From the NCBI RefSeq assembly GCF_000956175.1, contig NZ_CP011070.1, positions 310,001 to 374,000 of the forward strand: a stretch of 64,000 nucleotides of DNA, read 5' to 3'. Of the stretch, positions 55,111 through 63,594 are shown piece by piece. Source of the DNA: Nitrosopumilus adriaticus (lineage in GTDB: Archaea; Thermoproteota; Nitrososphaeria; Nitrososphaerales; Nitrosopumilaceae). The notes below the pieces were generated by a model that ran no database searches, was not told where the DNA came from, and worked only from the letters and a program-made list of their open reading frames with translations. The first letter of the stretch is position 1, and each line of letters opens with the position of its first letter. The translations under genes were made by a program, and so were the position numbers.

Positions 55111-55386
55111 TCATGCCAAAGAATTTAGAATTTTAGCAAGATTAACATCATTTTTTGTAATGCCTCCAGCATCATGAGTTGTCAGTTCTACTGTGATTCT
55201 ATTGTACACATTAAACCATTCTGGATGGTGATTCATTTTTTCAATCTCCATAGCTGCCCTGGTCATAAAGCCAAAAGCCTGGTTAAAACTTTCAAATTGA
55301 AATTCTTTGTGAAGCTTTTCATTCACAACACTCCAACCTGTCAAATCCTTTAATTCTTCCTCAATATCTGCATCAGATAATCTCAT
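55111..55386 (-). CDS. Pterin-4a-carbinolamine dehydratase (PCD/DCoH)
   Basis: Dehydrates 4a-hydroxytetrahydropterins, 91 residues ([12 protein letters not shown]; a second ATG lies directly upstream). The active-site signature [20 protein letters not shown] and TTHDAGGIT is complete, including the His pair. It lies upstream of the QueD-like gene on the same strand, which suggests a shared pterin link. Confidence 0.95.
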   Translation of the reverse strand: MRLSDADIEEELKDLTGWSVVNEKLHKEFQFESFNQAFGFMTRAAMEIEKMNHHPEWFNVYNRITVELTTHDAGGITKNDVNLAKILNSLA

Positions 55387-55462
55387 CATATTGATAAAGA
55401 AATAATGTTAAATTAAAAGATTGATTTATTACATTTCTATGGGAATTCTGTTGTGATTAATT

Positions 55463-56218
55463 ATGGATATCTCAAATGAAAAACTGCTTGAAAATATTAA
55501 AAATTCTATTTTAGATACTGTAAAAGAAAAGAAAATTGGAATTGCGTTTTCTGGAGGTGTAGATAGTACATTAATTTCAAAAATTTGCTCAGACATGAAT
55601 TTCAATATTACTTTATTGACTATTGGATTTCCTAATTCACATGATATTTTGTTTGCAAAACAAGTAAATGAATATCTCAAATACCCTCATCATATATTTG
55701 AGATTAATTCTGAGACTTTTCCTGCAATTTCCTCAAAAATAAATGAAAAAATACAAACTGAAAATTTATCTTGGAATGAAAATTGTATTGCATTTTATTA
55801 TGTTTCTAAACTTGCAAGCAGCTTGGACCTTGATACAGTAATCACAGCCAATGGAATTGATGAATTATTTTGTGGTTATAATGCATATAGAGAAGCATTT
55901 TCTGGAGGTGAATCTCATATTCTTGAAGTAATGAAATCTAAATTGGATAATGAATTAAAAATGATGAAGGCGGTTAATCTTATTGCATCTGAATTTGGAG
56001 TGAGAATTCTACAGCCTCTTTTGTCTGAAAAATTTATTGAGTATGCAAAAACTATTCCAATATCTGAAAAAATTCATGATTCTGAAGACTTGTATCGTAA
56101 ACACATTATACGAAAATTAGCTAGTGACATTAACGTTCCAGAACTTTCATGCACAAAACGAAAGAAAGCATTACAATATGGTTCTAAAATTCATAAGGCT
56201 TTACTGAAAACTAGATAA
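55463..56218 (+). CDS. Stand-alone asparagine synthase-type PP-loop ATPase
   Basis: A 251-residue protein with AFSGGVDSTLISKICSD, the PP-loop of the AsnB C-terminal domain. TANGIDELFCGYNAYREAF corresponds to the G-D-E-L-G region, and the C-terminal RKHIIRKLASDINVPELSCTKRKKALQYGS is AsnB-like. There is no N-terminal glutaminase domain, so it must use free ammonia or belong to another adenylating activity. In an ammonia oxidiser ammonia-dependent amidation would make sense, but the substrate is not readable. Overlaps purB convergently by 8 bp. Confidence 0.82.
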   Translation: MDISNEKLLENIKNSILDTVKEKKIGIAFSGGVDSTLISKICSDMNFNITLLTIGFPNSHDILFAKQVNEYLKYPHHIFEINSETFPAISSKINEKIQTENLSWNENCIAFYYVSKLASSLDLDTVITANGIDELFCGYNAYREAFSGGESHILEVMKSKLDNELKMMKAVNLIASEFGVRILQPLLSEKFIEYAKTIPISEKIHDSEDLYRKHIIRKLASDINVPELSCTKRKKALQYGSKIHKALLKTR

Positions 56219-57575
56219 ATTTTTTTATTGTATTTTGAACAGATTTTTGCACATTTTTAATTATTGCTGAAGATGCACCAAGGTGTTTTTCTGGAGAAAA
56301 TATTGCACTGATTTCTTTATCAGTCAAGTTTGAAGAGAATGCTTTATCATTTTTGATTGCATCGATGTACTGCATTCCTTTATCATTTGCTTCAAATGCA
56401 ACTCTTTGAACATCTTTGTATGCTACGAATCTTGGTATGCCTTTTTTGATTAGAGCTTCTAAAACGAATTCTGCAAATATCTGTCCCTTTGTAATGTATA
56501 GATTTTCTACAATTCTTTTTTCATTTACCATCAAATTTGAAACAATTCTGGTCATGGTTTCAAGCATTTCATCAACTAAAATCGATACTGTTGGAATCAC
56601 GAATCTCTCATTAGCTGAATTTGAAAGATCCCGTTCGTGCCATAATGGAATATTTTCAAAGGAAACTGCAACTTGACTTCTTACTAATTTAGATAATGAT
56701 GATACTCGCTCACTTTTGATTGGGTTTCTTTTAACAGGAACTGCACTACTGCCCATTTGTCCTTTCTTAAATTGTTCAGCTACTTCCCCAATCTCAGTTC
56801 TCTGCAAATTTCTAATCTCTATAGCAATCTTTTCTAAAGTGGAACCAATTAATGCCAATTCAAATACATATTCTGCGTATCTTTCTCTTGGAACCACTTG
56901 AGTTGTCACTTCTGCAGGAAACAATTTTAATCGTTTTGATGCTCTTTTTTGCACTTCTAATGATTTTGCACCCATCAGTGAGCCAGTACCTACAACACCT
57001 AATGTTTTACAAATTAAAATTCTCTTCTTAATCTCCTCTATTCTTTCTACATGCTTTGCCATTTCAGCTGCCCAATTAGCAAATTTTAATCCAAATGATA
57101 TGATACTTGCATGTTGTCCATGAGTTCTACCAACAGCTGGAATCTTTTCATATTTTACAGCTTTTTTTGCAAGAATTGATGCCATCTTTGCAACTTTGGG
57201 TTCAATGATTTGTAATGCATCTCTCATTTGCATTGAGTTACTTGTATCTACTAAATCGTTACTTGTTAATCCATAATGAATCCATGGTCTTGCACTTTTA
57301 CTACACTTTTCACTTAATGATTCTACAAGAGCTGCAGTATCGTGATCACTTTTAGCTTCTAATTGCTTTATTCTTTTAGCAGTAATTTTACCAGACATTG
57401 CTGCTCTGAAGATTTCCTTACCAACACTTTTTGAGATCATTCCTATCTCACTTTGAGACATTGCAGCAGCTCCTTCGATCTCTAATTGATAATCTACTTT
57501 TCTCTGCTCACTAAAAATATCCATCATTTCTTTAGTTCCATAACGACCATTATCAATAGGTAAAATTGCCAACAT
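56211..57575 (-). CDS. purB: Adenylosuccinate lyase
   Basis: Purine biosynthesis enzyme that acts on SAICAR and adenylosuccinate, 454 residues. LPIDNGRYGTKEMMDIF at the start, HYGLTSNDLVDTSNSMQMRDAL and VGRTHGQHASIISFGLKFANW with the catalytic His are all present. The signature loop reads GSSAVPVKRNPIKSE instead of GSSxMPxKxNP. ATG start. Confidence 0.95.
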   Translation of the reverse strand: MLAILPIDNGRYGTKEMMDIFSEQRKVDYQLEIEGAAAMSQSEIGMISKSVGKEIFRAAMSGKITAKRIKQLEAKSDHDTAALVESLSEKCSKSARPWIHYGLTSNDLVDTSNSMQMRDALQIIEPKVAKMASILAKKAVKYEKIPAVGRTHGQHASIISFGLKFANWAAEMAKHVERIEEIKKRILICKTLGVVGTGSLMGAKSLEVQKRASKRLKLFPAEVTTQVVPRERYAEYVFELALIGSTLEKIAIEIRNLQRTEIGEVAEQFKKGQMGSSAVPVKRNPIKSERVSSLSKLVRSQVAVSFENIPLWHERDLSNSANERFVIPTVSILVDEMLETMTRIVSNLMVNEKRIVENLYITKGQIFAEFVLEALIKKGIPRFVAYKDVQRVAFEANDKGMQYIDAIKNDKAFSSNLTDKEISAIFSPEKHLGASSAIIKNVQKSVQNTIKKFI

Positions 57576-57617
57576 TCTTACTCTTTTTACACAGAAAATA
57601 AATCTACTTGTGAAATT

Positions 57618-57728
57618 TTAATTAATTCTGTCTCGTAACTCGTGACAATCGCATAGACATCCCTTCTGACAATTCATTCTCTTGCAGTCTGAGCACACTT
57701 TTTTGTTCCAATATGGGGCAGTATTCAT
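57618..57728 (-). CDS. 36-residue Cys-rich small protein
   Basis: A short frame on the minus strand from ATG 57728 to TAA 57618, coding MNTAPYWNKKVCSDCKRMNC continuing QKGCLCDCHELRDRIN. Six Cys and a His in 18 residues (CSDC-x4-C-x3-CLCDCH) strongly suggest a metal-binding knuckle. It begins one base after the stop of the upstream small membrane-protein gene, so the two are probably translated from one mRNA. Confidence 0.65.
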   Translation of the reverse strand: MNTAPYWNKKVCSDCKRMNCQKGCLCDCHELRDRIN

Positions 57729-57729
57729 A

Positions 57730-57951
57730 CTAGTATCTCTGCTTTACCTTGAATGTACCTTTCTTTACTTGAAGAAGAATTTTGATCAAATACAACGTCC
57801 AAATCCCCATCAAAATATAATACAAAAAACTAACATCTGGCTTATCTGGAATTTCTTTAGGTTCATCCTCTACAGGCATATCAAATGGTGGCATGTATAC
57901 AATTCCAAGTAAAATTGGAATTCCAACAAGTAAAATAACTGGCATTACCAT
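57730..57951 (-). CDS. Small membrane protein, two transmembrane helices
   Basis: A 73-residue protein: helix 1 MVMPVILLVGIPILLGIVYM, an exterior acidic Pro-rich loop (PPFDMPVEDEPKEIPDKPD), helix 2 VSFLYYILMGIWTLYLIKILL, and a basic tail. ATG start. It lies between the CBS-domain gene and the Cys-rich small gene on the same strand. Function unknown. Confidence 0.68.
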   Translation of the reverse strand: MVMPVILLVGIPILLGIVYMPPFDMPVEDEPKEIPDKPDVSFLYYILMGIWTLYLIKILLQVKKGTFKVKQRY

Positions 57952-57957
57952 GACTTT

Positions 57958-58419
57958 CTAATTATATGGACTATAGTTTGTGTAAATTTTTGCTACAGAA
58001 TGAAAGTACATGTCTCTGATATCCTCCTCTACACTTACTGCCAACAAATTAACAATGTCTGTTGCAGTTATTATTCCAACTACTTTGTCATCATTTAGAA
58101 CTGGGAGTTTCCTTACTCTACGCTCAAACATCAAATCAGCTGCATTTCTTACTGATTCATCAGAGTTTATTGATAATAGCGGAGATGACATTATTTGTTT
58201 AATGGGTGATGAGATTTCATAAGCGTGTGCTGCAACCTTCACTGCAAAATCTTTGTCTGTTACAATTCCTATTGGGACATTGTTTTCCATAATGATAACT
58301 GCCCCCACTTTGGCATCTTCCATCATTTTTGCAGTTTCATTAATTGTCATTGAAGCATCTACAGAAATGACTGATTTTGTCATTACATCTTCAATTGTAA
58401 TAGTTTTTCCATTTTTCAA
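57958..58419 (-). CDS. CBS-domain pair protein
   Basis: A 153-residue protein built of two CBS domains: ITIEDVMTKSVISVDASMTI ... NNVPIGIVTDKDFAVKV, and IKQIMSSPLLSINSDESVRNAADLM ... LPVLNDDKVVGIITATDIVNLL. Such pairs bind adenosyl nucleotides and often regulate other proteins. TTG start at 58419. The universal stress protein gene is divergent from it. Confidence 0.93.
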   Translation of the reverse strand: MKNGKTITIEDVMTKSVISVDASMTINETAKMMEDAKVGAVIIMENNVPIGIVTDKDFAVKVAAHAYEISSPIKQIMSSPLLSINSDESVRNAADLMFERRVRKLPVLNDDKVVGIITATDIVNLLAVSVEEDIRDMYFHSVAKIYTNYSPYN

Positions 58420-58530
58420 TTTACTTTACTATGTATTTTGTATATTTTACCGTCCTTTAGAATATCAAACTTGAAAATCATGCTAGATAATCTATATCGG
58501 CTTTAAATTGAAATTTGATTAATTTTTAGC

Positions 58531-58956
58531 ATGAATTTCAAAATTAAGAAAATTCTTGTTCCATTAGATGGTTCGCCTAATTCATTTCGCGGTTTTGATG
58601 TTGCAATTCAACTTGCTCGGGAATCTCACTCTACAATTACTGGTCTATATGTTCTAGGAATCGTTAAACCTAGACCTAGTGATCCAATTACTCCTTTAGA
58701 GAAAATTTTATTAGAACATGCCCAAAAAATTATGAAAAAAGCAAAATTACTTGCAGCTAAAAAAGGAATTCTATTCATTGACAGACTATCTTATGGAGAT
58801 GATGGAAAAAGAATTGTTGAAGTGGCAGAAAAACAAAATTTTGATCTTATTGTAATTGGTTCAAGGGGAATGGGTGCTGCAAAAGAATTATTCCTTGGAA
58901 GTACTTCAAACTATGTACTTCATAAATCAAAGAAACCTGTACTGATAGTGAAATAA
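58531..58956 (+). CDS. Universal stress protein (UspA family)
   Basis: A 141-residue single Usp domain. KKILVPLDGSPNSFRGFDVAIQLAR begins it, and DLIVIGSRGMGAAKELFLGS with STSNYVLHKSKKPVLIV gives the G-x2-G-x9-G-S/T-type ATP-binding motif. Divergent from the CBS gene, a frequent pairing in archaea. ATG start. Confidence 0.94.
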   Translation: MNFKIKKILVPLDGSPNSFRGFDVAIQLARESHSTITGLYVLGIVKPRPSDPITPLEKILLEHAQKIMKKAKLLAAKKGILFIDRLSYGDDGKRIVEVAEKQNFDLIVIGSRGMGAAKELFLGSTSNYVLHKSKKPVLIVK

Positions 58957-58981
58957 ACAAAACAGAAGATTTTCTTGGATT

Positions 58982-59122
58982 CTAAACATCTATTCCTGTT
59001 GTCACCCATTCTAGAGCCCTAAGAACTCCTTGATAATACTTCATGGCATCCATTGATTCAGTTTCTACAAGCCTCGTTTCTATTTCTTTTCTGTATTCTT
59101 CTATTTCTTTTTCAGTCTTCAT
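58982..59122 (-). CDS. 46-residue small helical protein
   Basis: ATG 59122 to TAG 58982 encodes MKTEKEIEEYRKEIETRLVE continuing TESMDAMKYYQGVLRALEWV. It is a charged helix followed by a second amphipathic helix, with codon use like neighbouring genes. No membrane segment. It fills the gap between Usp and the Lys-rich gene, so I consider it a real small gene of unknown function. Confidence 0.6.
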   Translation of the reverse strand: MKTEKEIEEYRKEIETRLVETESMDAMKYYQGVLRALEWVTTGIDV

Positions 59123-59200
59123 GAATAAGTAATTACAAATTAGTAGATTCTTTAATCTTTAGATGTCGAAAGTGACAATTCATGCAATGTAAAGAATCTT

Positions 59201-59401
59201 TTAACTTCTTGATCTTTTTCGAATAGTTGCTATTTTTTTTGATGATCTAGCTTCTTTTGTTTTTGCATTTGATTTTGCTACTTTGCCTTCAGTTTTGATA
59301 CTTTTTCCACTTCTTCTGGCAGCTCGAGATGCTTCTGCTCTAATTTTTTGTTCTTCTTTTTGTTTTTCAATTTCTTTATCTGTTAGCTTTTTTCTTACCA
59401 T
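59201..59401 (-). CDS. Small Lys/Arg-rich protein
   Basis: A 66-residue very basic protein (VRKKLTDKEIEKQKEEQKIR, AEASRAARRSGKSIKTEGKV), probably a charged helix followed by a disordered tail. It is likely to bind nucleic acid or the ribosome, by composition only. An A8 homopolymer lies near its 3' end. A different frame running on from there encodes a Cys-His motif (see findings). ATG start. Confidence 0.55.
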   Translation of the reverse strand: MVRKKLTDKEIEKQKEEQKIRAEASRAARRSGKSIKTEGKVAKSNAKTKEARSSKKIATIRKRSRS

Positions 59402-59529
59402 ATTTGATAAAACTATTTTATCATAGATAAATTAGATGATAAATTTCTTGTTTGGTGATATTCTACAAATTTCTTTTTCTATTCTTCTGATGATTTAAAT
59501 TGGATTGCAAGGAATTTTTACTAATACTC

Positions 59530-60978
59530 ATGTCATCCTCTGACCCAAAAAAAATCGGCGAAAATCAATATCAAATTGATGCTGATTCTAACCTTGGAAT
59601 GAAAGTACCTGTGAGAATTTATGCAGATGAGCCATTATTACAAAAAATGTTATCTGATAGAACAATTTTACAAGCACGAAATGTTGCATCAATTCCAGGT
59701 ATAGTCAGTCATAGCGTTGTTTTGCCTGATGGGCATGAAGGCTATGGTTTTCCCGTAGGTGGTGTCGCAGCAATGGATGCTGAGGAAGGAATGATCAGCC
59801 CTGGTGGTGTAGGATATGATATTAATTGTGGTGTGAGATTACTTCGTTCAAATTTAGATGAGAATACAGTTCGTTCTAAACTTAAAGAACTTGTCAATGA
59901 TCTATTTAGCTCAATTCCTTCCGGAGTTGGTTCTAAAGGGGCAGTAAAACTTAGTCATTCAGAACTTGATGAAGTTTTAGTTAACGGCGTAAACTGGGCA
60001 ATCGATCATGGATATGGTTCATCAAATGATTCAGATGTTTGCGAAGAAAATGGTCAAATTCAAAATGCTGATCCAAACCAAGTTTCTGATAAAGCAAGAA
60101 AGAGAGGTGCACCACAACTTGGAAGCTTGGGTTCTGGAAATCATTTTCTAGAAGTACAAAAGGTTTCAGAGATTCATGATGAAGAAGCTGCAAACAGAAT
60201 GGGGATTAAAGAAGGAACAATTACTGTTTTAATTCATTGTGGCTCTAGAGGTTTTGGTCATCAAGTGTGTAGTGATTATCTTAGAGTTTCCGAACAAGCA
60301 ATGCAAAAATATGATATTGATTTACCTGATAGGGAACTTGCATGTGTCCCAAACAATTCTGAAGAGGGTGAATCTTATAGAAAAGCAATGTTTGCTGCAT
60401 TAAATTTTGCATGGAGTAATAGACAAATACTCACTCATTGGACTAGGAATTCTTTTGAACGTGTTTTCAATCAATCAGAATCTGATCTTGATATGAAATT
60501 AGTTTATGACGTTGCTCATAATATCGCAAAAGTAGAAAAACACAAAGTTGATGGTAGCGAAAGAAAATTGGTAGTTCATAGAAAAGGAGCAACAAGAGCA
60601 TTTCCTGCAAATCGTGATGAAATTCCATCAAAATATCGTGATTTAGGTCAACCTGTTTTGGTTCCTGGCTCAATGGGTACTGCAAGCTGGATTTTACTTG
60701 GTAAACCAAATTCAATGAATTTGAGTTTTGGTTCTACTGCCCATGGTGCTGGAAGGACTATGTCTAGATCAAAAGCTAGAAGAAACTATACTGAAAATGA
60801 TGTAAAAAAATCTCTTAATGATCAGGGGATCTTTATCAAGGCATTAACACGGGATGGGGTTGTCGAAGAAACTCCTCAGGCATACAAAGATGTTGATGCT
60901 GTAGTTAATGTTTCTCATAATTTAGGAATAGCCACAAAAGTAGCAAAATTAGTGCCTATTGGTGTGATTAAAGGTTGA
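59530..60978 (+). CDS. rtcB: RNA-splicing ligase RtcB
   Basis: Joins tRNA exon halves (2',3'-cyclic phosphate plus 5'-OH) after intron excision, using GTP and Mn2+. I chose ATG 59530 (MSSSDPKKIGENQYQID), giving 482 residues; the frame opens ten codons earlier from TTG. Metal- and guanylate-site segments are visible: SHSVVLPDGHEGYGFPVGG, SPGGVGYDINCGVRLL, LGSLGSGNHFLEVQ, IHCGSRGFGHQV, VVHRKGATRAFPA, VLVPGSMGTASWIL and SFGSTAHGAGR. The neighbouring PDCD5-like gene overlaps its stop. Confidence 0.97.
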   Translation: MSSSDPKKIGENQYQIDADSNLGMKVPVRIYADEPLLQKMLSDRTILQARNVASIPGIVSHSVVLPDGHEGYGFPVGGVAAMDAEEGMISPGGVGYDINCGVRLLRSNLDENTVRSKLKELVNDLFSSIPSGVGSKGAVKLSHSELDEVLVNGVNWAIDHGYGSSNDSDVCEENGQIQNADPNQVSDKARKRGAPQLGSLGSGNHFLEVQKVSEIHDEEAANRMGIKEGTITVLIHCGSRGFGHQVCSDYLRVSEQAMQKYDIDLPDRELACVPNNSEEGESYRKAMFAALNFAWSNRQILTHWTRNSFERVFNQSESDLDMKLVYDVAHNIAKVEKHKVDGSERKLVVHRKGATRAFPANRDEIPSKYRDLGQPVLVPGSMGTASWILLGKPNSMNLSFGSTAHGAGRTMSRSKARRNYTENDVKKSLNDQGIFIKALTRDGVVEETPQAYKDVDAVVNVSHNLGIATKVAKLVPIGVIKG

Positions 60979-61394
60979 GCGAAGAAGATTCTGAACTTGA
61001 AAGATTAAAGGCAAAGCGATTAGCCGAAATGCAAAAAAACATTTCCACAAGAAAAGAAATCAAAGAATCTGCTGAACCACAAAAAGAAAAAATTCCTGAA
61101 AATCCTCGTGCTTCAGTTGTAAAAATTCTTGGATTTCGTGGATTAGAAGTATTAGAAAATGCTGAATCACAGTTTCCAAATGAAACTAAAATAATTATAG
61201 ATAAAATATTTGAATTAATCAAAACTGGTGAAATTAATGAAACTCTTGATGGGGGAAAGTTGCTCACTCTGTTTAGATCAGTTGGACTCAATGTTCGTAT
61301 GGAAACTAAAATTAATGTTGAACAAGACGGAAAATTTGTATCATTAAGTGATAAACTCAGCAAGGACTCATCTGAAAATAGTGATGAAGAATGA
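60975..61394 (+). CDS. PDCD5-like DNA-binding protein
   Basis: A 139-residue protein with a TTG start that overlaps the rtcB stop. The charged N-terminal helix SELERLKAKRLAEMQKNIS and a three-helix core with ILGFRGLEVLENAESQFPNE resemble the archaeal/eukaryal PDCD5 (TFAR19) family. It is translationally linked to rtcB and to the following small gene. Confidence 0.8.
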   Translation: MSEEDSELERLKAKRLAEMQKNISTRKEIKESAEPQKEKIPENPRASVVKILGFRGLEVLENAESQFPNETKIIIDKIFELIKTGEINETLDGGKLLTLFRSVGLNVRMETKINVEQDGKFVSLSDKLSKDSSENSDEE

Positions 61395-61702
61395 GTATTG
61401 TATTAGAAGTTGGAACAAAAAATTATGCTGATGATCTACTATCCATTAAAAAATCACTTTCACATATGGAAAGTCTTCTAGGATGTTATAGTGGATATTC
61501 TGTAAGTGAGCCATCAACAAAATTTGGATGGACTTTTTTTAAATTATCTTTTAAGCCTGAATTACAAACTGGAATTGAAGAAAAGTTTTCTGACATGATA
61601 AAAAAATATCAATGGAGTGATCAAACACAAAAATTTGTTAAATTTATGACAGATTACTTTCTTTCTAGAGGCTGTGATGTTAAAATAAAATTGTCTGATT
61701 AG
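61391..61702 (+). CDS. Hypothetical protein after PDCD5-like gene
   Basis: A 103-residue soluble protein whose ATG overlaps the preceding stop (ATGA). It contains [41 protein letters not shown] and a C-terminal [20 protein letters not shown]. Family not recognised. Operonic with rtcB; the stop overlaps the convergent uS11 gene. Confidence 0.65.
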   Translation: MSIVLEVGTKNYADDLLSIKKSLSHMESLLGCYSGYSVSEPSTKFGWTFFKLSFKPELQTGIEEKFSDMIKKYQWSDQTQKFVKFMTDYFLSRGCDVKIKLSD

Positions 61703-62205
61703 ACTCTTCTTCCTCTTTTTCCACCTTTCTTTCTAGTGGTGTCGTGAGGGATAGGTGTTACATCATCAATTCTTCCAATCTTGAATCCGCCTCTTGCCAA
61801 AGCTCTGATTGCCGCTTGTGCTCCGGGACCTGGAACTCTAGAACCAACTCCTCCTACTGCACGAACTCTGATGTGAAATCCTGTAAATCCTTTAGTTCTT
61901 GCAGATTCTACAACTGCATTTGCAGCTTTCATTGCAGCAAATGGTGATGATTCATATCTGTCAGCATTAACGTGGATTCCACCTGAACTAATTGATACAG
62001 TCTCTGCACCAGTAAGATCAGTCATATGAATAATTGTATTATTGTAACTACTGTAAATGTGGGCAATTCCCCATTTGTCAGGTCCTTCTTTTTTTGTCTC
62101 TGGTTGAGACTTGGTTTCTACTTTAGCCTCAGTTTCTTCTACTTTAGCTGGTGTTTCTACCACTTCTTCTGAAACTTCTTCAACCTGGGCTTCAATTTCT
62201 GACAA
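61699..62205 (-). CDS. rps11: Small-subunit ribosomal protein uS11
   Basis: A 168-residue protein of which about 40 N-terminal residues are an acidic, Glu/Val-rich extension ([20 protein letters not shown]), unusual for S11. The core has [62 protein letters not shown] and the basic [16 protein letters not shown] tail. ATG start. Confidence 0.95.
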   Translation of the reverse strand: MSEIEAQVEEVSEEVVETPAKVEETEAKVETKSQPETKKEGPDKWGIAHIYSSYNNTIIHMTDLTGAETVSISSGGIHVNADRYESSPFAAMKAANAVVESARTKGFTGFHIRVRAVGGVGSRVPGPGAQAAIRALARGGFKIGRIDDVTPIPHDTTRKKGGKRGRRV

Positions 62206-62322
62206 TGTCTACTCACACCTTAAAGGGTTTAAAAAACATTGATTTTCTAATTTTACCTAAATTTGGTCACTTGACTTCAAAATGCTGATTGTTCATATAC
62301 TATTTTGAACTGGATTTATTTA

Positions 62323-62643
62323 ATGGCCTCCATTCTTTTCTTGGCAATTGGAATTGCAGTAGCTACTGCTTTGGTGGGGTCTGTAGCATTTCAATCTCTA
62401 GCACCTACCAATGATAATGTTTTATCCCCACTTGAAAAAAAATGTCAAGAAATTGCTAATGAGGGATACAGAATTCATTCACTTTATCCGGATTCAAATC
62501 CTGAAGATCTTCTAGAAGATGATATGAATAGATTACTGTATCTTGATAATTTATGGATCAAAGATTGTGTTTCTGTACTTCCTGCAGATTCAATTTTTAG
62601 TATTGTAAATAATGTGGAGCGTGATTTTTCTTATGGTGAATAA
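62323..62643 (+). CDS. Membrane-anchored hypothetical protein
   Basis: About 106 residues from ATG 62323 (MASILFLAIGIAVATALVGS); an in-frame TTG at 62305 is possible. The N-terminal hydrophobic helix is a signal-anchor. The exterior part has two Cys (KKCQEIANEGYRIH, IKDCVSVLP). It lies between uS11 and thiL. No family recognised. Confidence 0.6.
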   Translation: MASILFLAIGIAVATALVGSVAFQSLAPTNDNVLSPLEKKCQEIANEGYRIHSLYPDSNPEDLLEDDMNRLLYLDNLWIKDCVSVLPADSIFSIVNNVERDFSYGE

Positions 62644-63594
62644 TTATCTGAAATGTTTCCATCCCAAGTCTCTAATTCTATTATAATTTCTACCCTCTTT
62701 TAGAAATACTCCGTTACCTGATTCTACTTGTCCTATTTCAATAATGGGTGTTTTAAGAAGTCTAGCATTTTTTTTAATTATTTTTTTATATTTTGGCTGT
62801 ACTGTAAAAACAAATTCGTACTCTTCCCCTCCATGAAAAACCAAAGAAATTAAATCAAGATTATGGGATTTTGCATATTTTTCTAAATCCCTTCTTACAG
62901 GTATGTTGTTAATGACGAATTTTTTCTTACTTTGTTTTGACATTTCATTGAGAGTTGTTGATAATCCATCACTTGAATCCATCGATGATGAAAAATATTT
63001 TTTATTTTTTAATCCAAAACTAATCTTTGGTTTGGGATTCGTCATTGATTTAATTGATTTTTCAGCAAACTTCCCTTTATCATTACGTTTACCCAGAAGT
63101 AAATCTAATCCTATTTTTGTATAGCCAAATGGACCTGTTACAAATACAATATCTCCTATTTTGGAATCTTTTCTAGTAACTATTTTGTTTGAATTACCAA
63201 AAATACTTACATTGAAGACTATCTCCTTACCTGAATTAGTATCTCCACCTAAAATTACAATTCCGTATTCTTTAGCCGCTTTTTTGAATCCTTTTGCAAT
63301 AGATGTGATTTTTGAGTGTGTGATATTATTTGGTAAATTTATTGATATGATTCCAAATTCTGGTCTAACCCCTTTTGAGGCAAAGTCACTTACACAAGCA
63401 ACAATACTTTTTCTTGCAGCATCTTCTAATTCCATTTTTTTTGGAATGTCTGTACTTTCTACAAGTGTATCTGTTTTAGCAATAATTTTGATTTTTCCTA
63501 AATTGAACGTCTCTACATCTTCAGAAACAAATTTTTTATTTCCAAATTCCTTTTGAAAAATTTTGATTATGGTTGATTCATCTAACTTTGTCAT
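62644..63594 (-). CDS. thiL: Thiamine-monophosphate kinase
   Basis: Phosphorylates thiamine monophosphate to TPP, 316 residues of the PurM-like fold. ARKSIVACVSDFASKGVRPEF carries the metal/ATP-binding Asp, and ILGGDTNSGKEIVFNVSIFG, GDIVFVTGPFG, DSSDGLSTTLNEM and FHGGEEYEFVF are family segments. ATG start, overlapping the phosphohexomutase stop by 17 bp. Confidence 0.92.
   Translation of the reverse strand: MTKLDESTIIKIFQKEFGNKKFVSEDVETFNLGKIKIIAKTDTLVESTDIPKKMELEDAARKSIVACVSDFASKGVRPEFGIISINLPNNITHSKITSIAKGFKKAAKEYGIVILGGDTNSGKEIVFNVSIFGNSNKIVTRKDSKIGDIVFVTGPFGYTKIGLDLLLGKRNDKGKFAEKSIKSMTNPKPKISFGLKNKKYFSSSMDSSDGLSTTLNEMSKQSKKKFVINNIPVRRDLEKYAKSHNLDLISLVFHGGEEYEFVFTVQPKYKKIIKKNARLLKTPIIEIGQVESGNGVFLKEGRNYNRIRDLGWKHFR

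Noticed and set aside
59139-59217. Inverted repeat AGATTCTTTA/TAAAGAATCT as an insertion-element end
   Set aside because: There is no transposase, no target-site duplication and only one pair of 10-base arms in AT-rich DNA; chance or a weak stem is more likely.
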